Origin: Mycobacterium sp. GA-0227b
GTDB taxonomy: Bacteria; Actinomycetota; Actinomycetes; Mycobacteriales; Mycobacteriaceae
DNA length: 64,000 nt
Reading direction: 5' to 3'
Assembly (NCBI RefSeq): GCF_001499855.1
Contig: NZ_LQIK01000034.1
Coordinates: forward strand, 124,001-188,000
Shown here: piece by piece, positions 23,122 to 31,490 of the stretch
How positions within the stretch are numbered: position 1 is the first letter of the stretch
How the letters are laid out: every line of letters begins with the position of its first letter
Notes under the pieces: generated by a model
The model's database searches: none
What the model saw: the letters and a program-made list of their open reading frames with translations, nothing else
What the model was told of the DNA's origin: nothing
Position numbers and translations under genes: made by a program

Positions 23122-24522
23122 CTACTTGGTGTACCCGTCGAGCAGCGTCCACTGCGGGCCGTCGGCGGTGTCGGTGACCTCGATGCCCGCTTCCTTGAGG
23201 CGGTCTCGGATCGCGTCGGCCTCGGCCCAGTCCCGCCGGGCCCGGGCGTCCTCGCGGCGCTTCACTTCCGCCTGCACCAGCACGTCGACCGCGGCCAACG
23301 CGGCCGACGTCTCGTCCTTGGATTCCCAGCGCTCGTCGAGTGGGTCGGCGCCGAGAATGCCCATCATCGCGCGGATCGACATCGCGTGGCCCAACGCGGT
23401 CTCGTGGTCGCCGACGTCGAGGGCGCGATTGCCCTCGGCGCGGGCGGCGTGTACCTCGGCCAGCGCGATCGGCACCGCCAGGTCGTCGTCGAGCGCCGCG
23501 GCGAATTTCGGCGTCCATTCGCCGGGCACCACCGCACCCACGCGGTTGCGCACACGGTGCAGAAAGTCCTCGATCCCCGTGTATGCCTTCGCCGCGTCCT
23601 GCAGCGCCGTCTCGGAGAACTCGAGCATCGACCGGTAGTGCGCGCTACCCAGGTAGTACCGCAGTTCCGAGGCCCGGACCCGTTGCAGCACAGCGGGAAT
23701 CGCGAGCACGTTGCCCAGCGACTTGCTCATCTTCTCGCCGCCCACGGTGACCCAGCCGTTGTGCAACCAGTACCGCGCGAACGGGTCGCCGGCGGCTTCG
23801 GCCTGGGCTATCTCGTTCTCGTGGTGCGGGAACACCAGATCCATCCCGCCGGCGTGAATGTCGAACTCGGCGCCGAGGTACGCCTCGCACATCGCGACGC
23901 ATTCGGTGTGCCAGCCCGGCCTGCCGCGGCCCCACGGCGTCGGCCAGGACGGTTCACCGGGTTTGGCGCCCTTCCACAACGTGAAGTCGCGGTCGTCGCG
24001 CTTGCCGGTCGCGACGCCCTCACCCTGATGCACGTCATCGATCCGGTGGCCGGACAGCTTCCCGTAGCCCGGCATGCCGAGCACGTCGAAGTACACGTCA
24101 CCGCCGCTGGCGTATGCGTGCCCGCGTTCGATCAACCGCTCGATCAACTCGACCATCTGGGTGATGTGACCGGTGGCGCGCGGTTCGGCGGACGGTGGCA
24201 GCACGCCGAGCGCGTCGTACGCGGCCGAGAACGCGCGCTCATAGGTGGCGGCCCACTCCCACCACGGCCTGCCCGCATCGGCTGCCTTGTTGAGGATCTT
24301 GTCGTCGATGTCGGTGACGTTGCGAATGAACGCGACGTCGTAGCCCCTGGCCAGTAGCCAGCGCCGCAGCACGTCGAATGCGACGCCGCTGCGAACGTGT
24401 CCGATGTGTGGCAGCCCCTGCACGGTGGCCCCACACAGGTAAACGGAAGCGTGGCCGGGGCGGACCGGGACGAAATCGCGTACAGCACCGGTCATGGTGT
24501 CGTACAGCCGCAGTTCGGTCAC
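23122..24522 (-). CDS. cysS: cysteinyl-tRNA synthetase
   Basis: 466 residues. The class I HIGH motif is in CGATVQGLPHIGHVRSG near 30-46, KMSKSLGN near 265 is the KMSKS motif, and the zinc ligands are Cys 30, CEAYLG and HHENE. It charges tRNA-Cys. The C-terminal part contains the DALR-like helical domain. Motif order and length match CysS1 rather than the mycothiol ligase MshC, which is about 410 residues. It is followed directly by rlmB and preceded by ispF with 45 bases between. Confidence 0.95.
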   Translation of the reverse strand: MTELRLYDTMTGAVRDFVPVRPGHASVYLCGATVQGLPHIGHVRSGVAFDVLRRWLLARGYDVAFIRNVTDIDDKILNKAADAGRPWWEWAATYERAFSAAYDALGVLPPSAEPRATGHITQMVELIERLIERGHAYASGGDVYFDVLGMPGYGKLSGHRIDDVHQGEGVATGKRDDRDFTLWKGAKPGEPSWPTPWGRGRPGWHTECVAMCEAYLGAEFDIHAGGMDLVFPHHENEIAQAEAAGDPFARYWLHNGWVTVGGEKMSKSLGNVLAIPAVLQRVRASELRYYLGSAHYRSMLEFSETALQDAAKAYTGIEDFLHRVRNRVGAVVPGEWTPKFAAALDDDLAVPIALAEVHAARAEGNRALDVGDHETALGHAMSIRAMMGILGADPLDERWESKDETSAALAAVDVLVQAEVKRREDARARRDWAEADAIRDRLKEAGIEVTDTADGPQWTLLDGYTK

Positions 24523-24567
24523 CCTTCCCGACCGTTCGCTCCACTCACGACCGGCCAGCTTACCGGC

Positions 24568-25053
24568 CTATTCGGGCTTCACCACCAACGCGGTCGCGAT
24601 CGCGGCGAGACCCTCGCCGCGGCCGGTCAGGCCAAGCCCGTCGGTGGTGGTCGCGCTCACCGACACCGGGGCGTCGAGCAATCCGGACAGAAGTTCCTGC
24701 GCCTCGCCACGCCGCGGGCCGACCTTGGGCCGATTGCCGATGACCTGTACGGCCGCGTTGACTATGTGAAAACCCTGCCCGGCGACCAGCTGACGGACGT
24801 GACGCAACATGTCCGCGCCGCTGGCGTCCCGCCACTCGGCACGGCCGGTGCCGAAGACTTCGCCGAGATCGCCGAGGCCGGCTGCCGACAGAAGCGCATC
24901 GCACAGGGCGTGCGCCGCCACATCGCCATCGGAATGGCCGGCGCAGCCGTCGGCGTCATCGAACAGCAGGCACAACAACCAGCACGGCCGCCCGACCTGG
25001 ATGGGGTGCACGTCGGTGCCGAGCCCGACTCGGGGCAGGCCCGCCGCCGACAT
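24568..25053 (-). CDS. ispF: 2-C-methyl-D-erythritol 2,4-cyclodiphosphate synthase
   Basis: 161 residues from ATG 25053; the frame continues upstream only as antisense or shadow of carD. Metal and substrate motifs are GLGTDVHPI near 10-18 and GCAGHSDGDVAAHALCDALL near 37-56, then ATTTDGLGLTGRGEGLAA at the end. It makes MEcPP in the non-mevalonate isoprenoid pathway. In M. tuberculosis ispD sits between carD and ispF. Here only 17 bases separate the carD stop from this start, so ispD is missing from its usual place. The upstream ribosome site is weak. Confidence 0.93.
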   Translation of the reverse strand: MSAAGLPRVGLGTDVHPIQVGRPCWLLCLLFDDADGCAGHSDGDVAAHALCDALLSAAGLGDLGEVFGTGRAEWRDASGADMLRHVRQLVAGQGFHIVNAAVQVIGNRPKVGPRRGEAQELLSGLLDAPVSVSATTTDGLGLTGRGEGLAAIATALVVKPE

Positions 25054-25070
25054 CAGCGAGTACGCAGCCT

Positions 25071-25559
25071 TCAGGAGGCGGCGGCGAGTGCCTCGTCGAG
25101 AATGGTCGCGGCCTTCTCGTCGTCGGTGTTCTCGGCAAGCGCGAGCTCGCCCACCAGGATCTGCCGCGCCTTGGCCAGCATCCGCTTCTCCCCCGCAGAC
25201 AGGCCACGCTCCTGATCGCGTCGCCACAAGTCGCGGACGACTTCGGCGACCTTGTTCACGTCACCTGAAGCCAACTTCTCGAGATTGGCCTTGTACCGCC
25301 GCGACCAGTTGGTCGGCTCCTCGGTATGGGGGGCGCGGAGCACCTGGAAAACCTTGTCCAGGCCCTCCTGTCCGACGACGTCGCGCACCCCGACATACTC
25401 TGCGTTCTCGGCGGGCACTCGAACCGTGAGGTCGCCTTGGGCGACCTTCAAGACGAGGTATTCCTTCTGCTCACCTTTTATGGTCCGGGTTTCGATCGCT
25501 TCGATCAACGCAGCACCGTGGTGGGGATAAACAACGGTGTCTCCGACCTTGAAAATCAT
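25071..25559 (-). CDS. carD: RNA polymerase-binding transcription factor CarD
   Basis: 162 residues from ATG 25559, identical in length to M. tuberculosis CarD. The N-terminal Tudor-like RNA-polymerase interaction domain (IFKVGDTVVYPHHGAALIEA) is followed by the C-terminal helical domain that contacts the transcription bubble (NWSRRYKANLEKLASGDVNK near 85-104, containing the key Trp). It stabilises open complexes at rRNA and other promoters. In-frame upstream codons to 25619 would cross its promoter and are not used. An extended -10 TGCTAGCAT lies about 26 bases upstream. Confidence 0.96.
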   Translation of the reverse strand: MIFKVGDTVVYPHHGAALIEAIETRTIKGEQKEYLVLKVAQGDLTVRVPAENAEYVGVRDVVGQEGLDKVFQVLRAPHTEEPTNWSRRYKANLEKLASGDVNKVAEVVRDLWRRDQERGLSAGEKRMLAKARQILVGELALAENTDDEKAATILDEALAAAS

Positions 25560-25899
25560 CAGTTTCGAGCCCCTTTCACACATCAATGCTAGCACGGGGC
25601 CGAGTCGGGGGTGCACCAACGGTGCAGGTCAGGGGCACCTCAGGAGAACGCCAGGGGTTGACACGACGGCGAATCCATGCATGGCTCCGGGCTCTGATCG
25701 GTGTCTCGTCGGCGCCCCGGCGGTAGCCGCCGCAGAGCCCTGAACACGCAGTTACCGATCTTGACGGGTGGCTGTGGCGAGAGTTTTCCCCGCCCACTCG
25801 GCCCTCAGCTACCGCCCGCTGCGAGCACCTACTACTGTGCATAGTCGAATCCCCGCGGCCGGACGCATCGGTCGCCCGACGGTCGAGCAGGAGGCAAGA
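25560..25899. other. 340-base divergent intergenic region carD/lpqE
   Basis: No convincing gene is present. It holds the carD extended -10 (25586-25594) and the lpqE ribosome site GCAGGAGG (25888-25895). Several hexamers could be the lpqE -10 around 25830-25850 (for example TACTGT), but I cannot choose. No operator for a known regulator was recognised. Confidence 0.6.
25586..25594 (-). promoter_or_regulatory. extended -10 promoter element of carD
   Basis: On the minus strand it reads TGCTAGCAT, a TGn extension joined to a TAGCAT -10 hexamer, 26 bases before the carD ATG. No clear -35 at 17 bases was seen, as is common for mycobacterial extended -10 promoters. Confidence 0.55.
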
Positions 25900-26466
25900 G
25901 TGGACCGCTTCAAACTGGCCGCCTGTGGGCTGGCTGCCGCCGTCGCACTCGTTGGCTGCAGTTCCGGTCAGGTTTCGCAGATGACGTTGCAGGAACCGGC
26001 CGTCAACGGCACCAGCGCCGACCTCGGCGCGATCGCGTTGCGCAACGTGCACCTGCGGGCCGAGCAAGTGAGCGATTACGTCCAGCCGGGCAAAGAGGTG
26101 GAGCTGATCTTCCAGGCGTCCAACGCCTCGCCCGACACGGCGGACAAGCTGGTTTCGGTCACCTCCGACATCGGCAAGGTGACACTGACCGGTGACACCA
26201 CGCTGCCGGCCGGCGGCGCGCTCACCGTCGGCGCGCCCGACGGACAGATCACCCCATTGGAGAGCGTCGAGGCGGCCGAAGCCGCCGAGGCGAAGGTGAC
26301 GTTGTCCAAGCCGATCACCAACGGGCTGACGTACGACTTCACGTTCAAGTTCCAGAAGGCCGGCGAAACCACCGTGCCGGTGCCGATCTCGGCGGGCGAG
26401 GCGCCGCGGCGTGTGGACGCTTCCGAAGCGGGCGACACGGCCGGCGGTCACGGCGGCGGGCACTGA
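25900..26466 (+). CDS. lpqE: conserved lipoprotein LpqE
   Basis: 188 residues from GTG 25900 with AGGAGG about five bases upstream; earlier in-frame codons lack a ribosome site and would bury the signal. The lipobox is LVGC (Cys 20). The mature domain (about 35-165) is a beta-rich PCu_A-C/DUF461-like copper-chaperone-type fold, though the usual Met/His copper ligands are not evident. The tail is Gly/His-rich (TAGGHGGGH). It is located in the envelope, with an unknown biochemical role. It is divergent from carD and precedes radA by 75 bases; the short direct repeat TTTCTGTCGG appears twice (26500-26519) in that gap. Confidence 0.88.
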   Translation: MDRFKLAACGLAAAVALVGCSSGQVSQMTLQEPAVNGTSADLGAIALRNVHLRAEQVSDYVQPGKEVELIFQASNASPDTADKLVSVTSDIGKVTLTGDTTLPAGGALTVGAPDGQITPLESVEAAEAAEAKVTLSKPITNGLTYDFTFKFQKAGETTVPVPISAGEAPRRVDASEAGDTAGGHGGGH

Positions 26467-26541
26467 GCGAAGTCGGCGACACGGCGGCTCAGCACTGAGT
26501 TTCTGTCGGTTTCTGTCGGCGGCGCCGGTTACCGTCACAGC

Positions 26542-27942
26542 GTGGCCAAAGGTGGCGTCAATGCTCGTTCGCAGTACCGCTGCTCCGAATGCCACCACAT
26601 CACCCTCAAGTGGGTCGGTCGCTGCCCGGAGTGCGGCACCTGGGGCACGGTCGACGAGGTAGCCGTCCTCTCCGCCGTGGCCGGAGCGGGCGCGCGACGT
26701 TCGGTCGCACCCTCCTCCCCGGCCGTGCCGATCACCTCCATCGATCCCGGCCGCACCCGCCACTTCCACACCGGTGTCACCGAATTCGACCGGGTGCTCG
26801 GCGGCGGCCTGGTTCCCGGCTCGGTGACGCTGCTGGCCGGCGACCCCGGCGTCGGCAAGTCGACGCTGCTGCTGGAGGTCGCGCACCGATGGGCCGCGGC
26901 CGGTAGGCGCGCGCTGTACCTCTCGGGTGAGGAGTCCGCAGGCCAGATCCGGATGCGGGCCGAACGCACCGGATGCACCCACGACGAGGTCTACCTGGCC
27001 GCCGAATCGGACCTCGCGACGGCGCTCGGGCACATCGACGAAGTGCAGCCCAGCCTGGTGGTGGTCGACTCGGTGCAGACGATGTCCAGCACCGAGGCCG
27101 ACGGTGTCACCGGCGGCGTCACCCAGGTGCGGGCGGTCACCACCGCGCTGACGTCCTACGCCAAGGCCGCCCGATCCCGGGGCGTCGCGATGATCCTCGT
27201 CGGTCACGTCACCAAGGACGGCGCGATCGCGGGGCCCCGCTCACTGGAGCACCTGGTCGATGTCGTCCTGCACTTCGAAGGTGATCGCGCGTCGTCGCTG
27301 CGGATGGTCCGCGGTATCAAGAACCGGTTCGGCGCCGCCGACGAGGTGGGCTGCTTCCTGTTGCACGACAACGGAATAGAGGGGGTCGCCGACCCTTCGG
27401 CCCTGTTCCGCGACCAACGCCCCAAACCCGTTGCGGGCACCGCGATCACGGTCGCTCTCGACGGTAAGCGTCCCTTGATCGGTGAGGTGCAGGCGCTGAT
27501 CGGGCCACCCGCGAACGGGACTCCGCGGCGGGCGGTCAGCGGTATCGACGCGTCACGCGCTGCGATGATCACCGCGGTGCTCGACAGGCACGCGGGCCTG
27601 GCAGTGGGCACGCGCGACATCTACCTGTCCACTGTGGGCGGGATGCGGTTGACCGATCCATCGACGGATCTCGCGGTCGCGGTGGCCATCGCGTCGTCGA
27701 CGATGAACCTGCCCATGCCGGCCGAGGCGGTCGCGATCGGCGAGGTCGGCCTGGCGGGTGACCTGCGCCGGGTCACGTGCATGGACCGTCGACTGGCCGA
27801 GGCGGCGCGGCTCGGCTTCACCTCGGCGGTGATACCGCCGGGCGTCACGTCCGTTCCTGCGGGCCTGCGCGCGATCACCGCCGACGACATCGGTTCGGCG
27901 TTGCGGGTTTTACGCGAAATCAGCAAAGATCAGCGAAGATAG
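26542..27942 (+). CDS. radA: DNA repair protein RadA (Sms)
   Basis: 466 residues from GTG 26542. The N-terminal C4 zinc finger (CSECHHITLKWVGRCPECG, residues ~12-30) is followed by a RecA-like ATPase with Walker A GDPGVGKSTL near 95 and Walker B in LVVVDSVQT. Next are the RadA-specific KNRFGAA near 260 and a C-terminal Lon-like domain (LAVAVAIASSTMNLPMPAEA near 370-395). It drives branch migration in recombinational repair. It is followed by disA after 30 bases; the radA-disA pairing is conserved in Gram-positive bacteria and RadA is known to restrain DisA. Confidence 0.95.
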   Translation: MAKGGVNARSQYRCSECHHITLKWVGRCPECGTWGTVDEVAVLSAVAGAGARRSVAPSSPAVPITSIDPGRTRHFHTGVTEFDRVLGGGLVPGSVTLLAGDPGVGKSTLLLEVAHRWAAAGRRALYLSGEESAGQIRMRAERTGCTHDEVYLAAESDLATALGHIDEVQPSLVVVDSVQTMSSTEADGVTGGVTQVRAVTTALTSYAKAARSRGVAMILVGHVTKDGAIAGPRSLEHLVDVVLHFEGDRASSLRMVRGIKNRFGAADEVGCFLLHDNGIEGVADPSALFRDQRPKPVAGTAITVALDGKRPLIGEVQALIGPPANGTPRRAVSGIDASRAAMITAVLDRHAGLAVGTRDIYLSTVGGMRLTDPSTDLAVAVAIASSTMNLPMPAEAVAIGEVGLAGDLRRVTCMDRRLAEAARLGFTSAVIPPGVTSVPAGLRAITADDIGSALRVLREISKDQRR

Positions 27943-27972
27943 TGCAATGGCGGCCGAACCTAGGGAGGGGCG

Positions 27973-29091
27973 ATGGCCGTGAAGGCGGGCGGCAGATCGG
28001 GCCGCACCGTAGTGCCGTTGGCCCGGCCGACGCTGCGCGAGACCATTGCCCGGCTGGCGCCCGGAACCGCGCTGCGCGACGGTCTCGAGCGCATCCTGCG
28101 CGGGCGCACCGGCGCGCTGATCCTGGTCGGCTACGACGACAGCGTCGAGGCGATCTGCGACGGTGGGTTCTCCCTCGACGTCCGCTATGCGCCGACGCGG
28201 CTTCGCGAGCTGTCCAAGATGGACGGCGCCGTGGTGCTCTCCAGCGACGGCAGCCGCATTCTGCGGGCCAACGTGCAACTCGTCCCCGATCCGTCGATCC
28301 CCACCGAGGAATCGGGGACCCGGCACCGCTCCGCCGAGCGCGCCGCGATCCAGACCGGCTATCCGGTGATCTCGGTGAGCCATTCGATGAGCATCGTGAC
28401 CGTGTACGTGGCCGGCGAACGTCACGTGATCCCCGACTCGGCGACCATCCTGTCGCGCGCCAACCAGACCATCGACACCCTCGAGCGTTACAAGACGCGC
28501 CTCGACGAGGTCAGCAGGCAGCTCTCGACGGCCGAGATCGAAGACTTCGTGACGTTGCGCGACGTGATGACCGTGGTGCAGCGGCTCGAGATGGTTCGTC
28601 GCATCAGCCTCGAAATCGACTCGTATGTAGTCGAACTCGGCACTGACGGCCGTCAGCTCAAGCTGCAACTCGAGGAGCTGGTGGGCGACAACGACACCGC
28701 CCGCGAGCTGATCGTGCGCGACTACCACGCGAATCCCGACCCGCCGTCGGCGGCGCAGGTGAGCGCCACGCTCGAGGAACTCGACGGCCTCTCCGACAAC
28801 GAGCTGCTCGACTTCACCACGCTGGCAAGGGTTTTCGGCTATCCGTCGACGATCGAGGCGCAGGATTCGGCGATGAGCTCACGCGGCTACCGCGCGATGG
28901 CCGGGATTCCGCGCCTGCAGTTCGCGCACGTCGACCTGCTGGTGCGGTCGTTCGGCTCGCTGCAGGGCCTGCTGGCGGCCAGCGCAGGCGATCTGCAGTC
29001 GGTCGAGGGCATCGGCTCGATGTGGGCGCGCCACATCCGGGAAGGCCTGTCGCAGTTGGCCGAGTCGACGATCGCCGACCGGCTGGCCTAG
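27973..29091 (+). CDS. disA: DNA integrity scanning diadenylate cyclase DisA
   Basis: 372 residues. The N-terminal DAC domain has the catalytic DGA at residues 84-86 and GTRHRSAERAA near 116-126, the two motifs needed to make cyclic di-AMP from ATP. A central helical linker follows, and a C-terminal helix-hairpin-helix domain (FGSLQGLLAASAGDLQSVEG near 330) binds branched DNA. The length matches M. tuberculosis DisA/DacA (358) with a slightly longer N-terminus; a later start is possible. An AGGGAG ribosome site lies just upstream. Confidence 0.95.
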   Translation: MAVKAGGRSGRTVVPLARPTLRETIARLAPGTALRDGLERILRGRTGALILVGYDDSVEAICDGGFSLDVRYAPTRLRELSKMDGAVVLSSDGSRILRANVQLVPDPSIPTEESGTRHRSAERAAIQTGYPVISVSHSMSIVTVYVAGERHVIPDSATILSRANQTIDTLERYKTRLDEVSRQLSTAEIEDFVTLRDVMTVVQRLEMVRRISLEIDSYVVELGTDGRQLKLQLEELVGDNDTARELIVRDYHANPDPPSAAQVSATLEELDGLSDNELLDFTTLARVFGYPSTIEAQDSAMSSRGYRAMAGIPRLQFAHVDLLVRSFGSLQGLLAASAGDLQSVEGIGSMWARHIREGLSQLAESTIADRLA

Positions 29092-29105
29092 AGGTCTACT
29101 GCGGC

Positions 29106-29900
29106 TCAGCCCGCGGGTGCGGGTGCGGGTCCCGGCGGCGGCGCGGCACCGTTGCCGTGCACCGGCGACTGGGGCGCGGCGAGGATGAACGGCACCGTCG
29201 CCGACCGCAGATTGCCCAACTGCACGACCAGGTTGTACGTGCCTGGTCCGATGGGTTGCCGCGGCAGCGGGCAGCCCGGCGCGGAGCCCATGCCCGTCCA
29301 GGTGACCTCCGTCGTCACCTGCTCGCCGGGCTGAAATGCCTTGACCAGCGTTTCGTTCGACGGCGCACAGTCGAGGTTGGACCAGAGCCGGGTGTTGTCC
29401 AGCGAGTACACGTAGGCCGCCAGCACCGCGGCGCCGACGTCGCGTTTGCAGCCGACCAGCCCGATGTTGGTGACGACCATCGTGAACTTCGGCTGATCAC
29501 CCACGACGTACTGCGGTTGGTTGGTGATGCCCTTGACGGCGAGCGTCGAATCAGGGCAATCGTCGCCCTCGTTGAGGAGCGGCGGCGGCACCACGGCCGC
29601 GGTCGGCGTCGCCGTCGGGGGCGGCGCGTCCTGCGCCGGCGGCATCACCGGCGTCTTGACTTCGGGATTCTCCCCCGGCAGCGGGGTTGGCGCGGCCGCC
29701 GCGGTGGACGCAGACTTCTCCGCGTTCTCGCTGTCGGTGCCCCCGGCGCTCTTCACGACCACGACCACGATGGCCGCGATCACGCCGATCACGAGTACCG
29801 CTATGCCCAGCGCGAGTGCCCTGCGACGCCAGTAAATCTGCGTCGGTAGCGGGCCATGCGGTTCCAGATCCAGCACAAGTTCAAGGTAAGGCCAGGTCAC
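29106..29900 (-). CDS. single-pass membrane protein with proline-rich linker (Rv3587c-like)
   Basis: 264 residues. The cytoplasmic N-terminus (about 28 residues) leads to one strong transmembrane segment (ALALGIAVLVIGVIAAIVVV, ~28-47). A Pro/Ala/Thr-rich linker (~60-110) then precedes an extracytoplasmic beta-sandwich-like domain with several Cys (DDCPD, VGCKRD, LDCAP, PGCPL) and a Pro-rich tail. No enzymatic motif was seen. It lies between disA and canB as in M. tuberculosis. A role in the cell envelope is likely but unproven. It converges on disA with 14 bases between stops. Confidence 0.85.
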   Translation of the reverse strand: MTWPYLELVLDLEPHGPLPTQIYWRRRALALGIAVLVIGVIAAIVVVVVKSAGGTDSENAEKSASTAAAAPTPLPGENPEVKTPVMPPAQDAPPPTATPTAAVVPPPLLNEGDDCPDSTLAVKGITNQPQYVVGDQPKFTMVVTNIGLVGCKRDVGAAVLAAYVYSLDNTRLWSNLDCAPSNETLVKAFQPGEQVTTEVTWTGMGSAPGCPLPRQPIGPGTYNLVVQLGNLRSATVPFILAAPQSPVHGNGAAPPPGPAPAPAG

Positions 29901-29935
29901 GTCTTATCGCCCGAGGTGACCCGGCGTGTCGCCGC

Positions 29936-30556
29936 TTAGGCTTCGCCGATGTCGCCCAAGTGGTTCCGCAGCGCCACCCGACCGTCGGCCAGGTGATAGG
30001 TCAGCCCGACGATCGCCAGGTCACCCGCCGCGACCCGTTCGGCGATGGCCGTGGAACGGGCCATCAACTGCGTTCCGGTCTCCGTCACGTGTCGCGCCTC
30101 GAACTCGTCGACCCTGGTCAATCCCTCACGCCGGCCCGCGAGGATCGACGGCGTGACCCGCTCGACGATGTCACGAACATAGCCGCCGGGCACCACGCCG
30201 TCGTCGAGCGCGGAAATCGTTGCTTTCACGGCGCCGCAGCTGTCGTGACCGAGTACAGCGATGAGCGGCACGTTGAGCACCGAGACCGCGAACTCGATGG
30301 AACCGAGCACGGCGGTGTCGATGACGTGGCCGGCGGTGCGGACCACGAACATGTCGCCCAGACCCTGGTCGAAGATGAGTTCGGCCGCCACCCGGCTGTC
30401 CCCGCACCCGAACACAACCGCCGTGGGGTGTTGCGCCGCGGCGAGGCTCGCGCGGTGTTCGACGCTCTGGCTCGGATGTACGGGCTTACCGGCGACGAAG
30501 CGCTCGTTACCCTCTTTGAGTGCTTTCCATGCGGTCACTGGGCTGGTGTTCGGCAT
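29936..30556 (-). CDS. canB: beta-carbonic anhydrase CanB
   Basis: 206 residues from ATG 30556; ATG 30565 would add three residues. The zinc ligands fit the beta class: Cys in VFGCGDSRV near 50, His and Cys in LGHDSCGAV near 103-108, with the Asp-Arg dyad in GDSR. It interconverts CO2 and bicarbonate in the cytoplasm. Its ATG overlaps the ATG of mutY on the other strand (CATG at 30554-30557), so there is no intergenic space and each promoter must lie inside the other gene or give leaderless transcripts. Confidence 0.94.
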   Translation of the reverse strand: MPNTSPVTAWKALKEGNERFVAGKPVHPSQSVEHRASLAAAQHPTAVVFGCGDSRVAAELIFDQGLGDMFVVRTAGHVIDTAVLGSIEFAVSVLNVPLIAVLGHDSCGAVKATISALDDGVVPGGYVRDIVERVTPSILAGRREGLTRVDEFEARHVTETGTQLMARSTAIAERVAAGDLAIVGLTYHLADGRVALRNHLGDIGEA

Positions 30557-31490
30557 GACCGACATTGTGCCTCAGCTGCTCGATTGGTTTGACCGCGGGC
30601 AGCGCGACCTACCTTGGCGCAGACCTGAGGTCACGCCGTGGCAGATCCTGGTCAGCGAGTTCATGCTGCAACAGACGCCGGTCGCCCGGGTCGAGCCGAT
30701 ATGGCTTGCGTGGGTGCGGCGTTGGCCCACACCGTCGGCGACCGCGGCGGCCGGTGCCGCCGACGTGTTGCGGGCGTGGGGCAAGCTGGGCTACCCGCGC
30801 CGCGCCAAGCGGTTGCATGAGTGCGCGACGGTGATCGCAGCCGAGTACGACGACGTGGTGCCGTCCGACGTCGAGACGCTGTTGACGCTGCCGGGTGTCG
30901 GCGCGTACACGGCGCGCGCGATCGCCTGCTTCGCCTACCACCAACGGGTGCCGGTCGTCGACACCAACGTTCGTCGCGTCGTCGCCAGGGTGGTGCACGG
31001 TCGGGCCGACGCACCGGCATCGTCGTCGCCGCGTGACCTCGCCGACGTGGAGGCTCTGCTTCCCGACGACGAACTGGCGCCGAAGTTTTCGATCGCACTG
31101 ATGGAGCTGGGCGCGACGGTGTGTACCGCGCGGGCGCCGCGGTGCGGGGTGTGCCCGCTGGACGTGTGCGCGTGGCGTTCGCGCGGCTTCCCTCCGTCGA
31201 CGGCGCCGGCGCGCCGCGCGCAGCGCTATGCGGGCACCGACCGGCAGGTGCGCGGCCGTCTGTTGGATGTATTGCGCGGCAACGACTCTCCGGTCACCCG
31301 CAGGCAGCTCGATGCGGTTTGGTTGTCCGATACCGCCCAACGCGACCGGGCACTGGATTCGCTGTTGGTCGACGGCCTCATCGAACAGACAGCCGACGGC
31401 CGGTTCGCGCTGGCCGGCGAAGGCGCTCAGGCGGTGGCCGCCGATTCCCCGTTGGATTCCTCTGTGTTACAAGCGAACCTGCGGCGGTAG
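30555..31490 (+). CDS. mutY: A/G-specific adenine glycosylase MutY
   Basis: 311 residues from ATG 30555. The helix-hairpin-helix LPGVGAYTARAIACFAY (~115-131) and catalytic Asp in VVDTNVRRV near 135-143 are present, as is the [4Fe-4S] cluster motif C-x6-C-x2-C-x5-C (VCTARAPRCGVCPLDVCAW, ~190-208). It removes adenine mispaired with 8-oxoguanine. The N-terminus is shorter than in M. tuberculosis, and the C-terminus runs about 20 residues past the usual end into a 64-base overlap with the converging GlxA-like gene. A NUDIX-like 8-oxoG recognition domain is reduced, as in other mycobacteria. Confidence 0.93.
   Translation: MTDIVPQLLDWFDRGQRDLPWRRPEVTPWQILVSEFMLQQTPVARVEPIWLAWVRRWPTPSATAAAGAADVLRAWGKLGYPRRAKRLHECATVIAAEYDDVVPSDVETLLTLPGVGAYTARAIACFAYHQRVPVVDTNVRRVVARVVHGRADAPASSSPRDLADVEALLPDDELAPKFSIALMELGATVCTARAPRCGVCPLDVCAWRSRGFPPSTAPARRAQRYAGTDRQVRGRLLDVLRGNDSPVTRRQLDAVWLSDTAQRDRALDSLLVDGLIEQTADGRFALAGEGAQAVAADSPLDSSVLQANLRR

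Noticed and set aside
22528..24357. 609-codon plus-strand frame over rlmB and cysS
   Set aside because: It is antisense to two genes with complete motifs and has no recognisable protein features.
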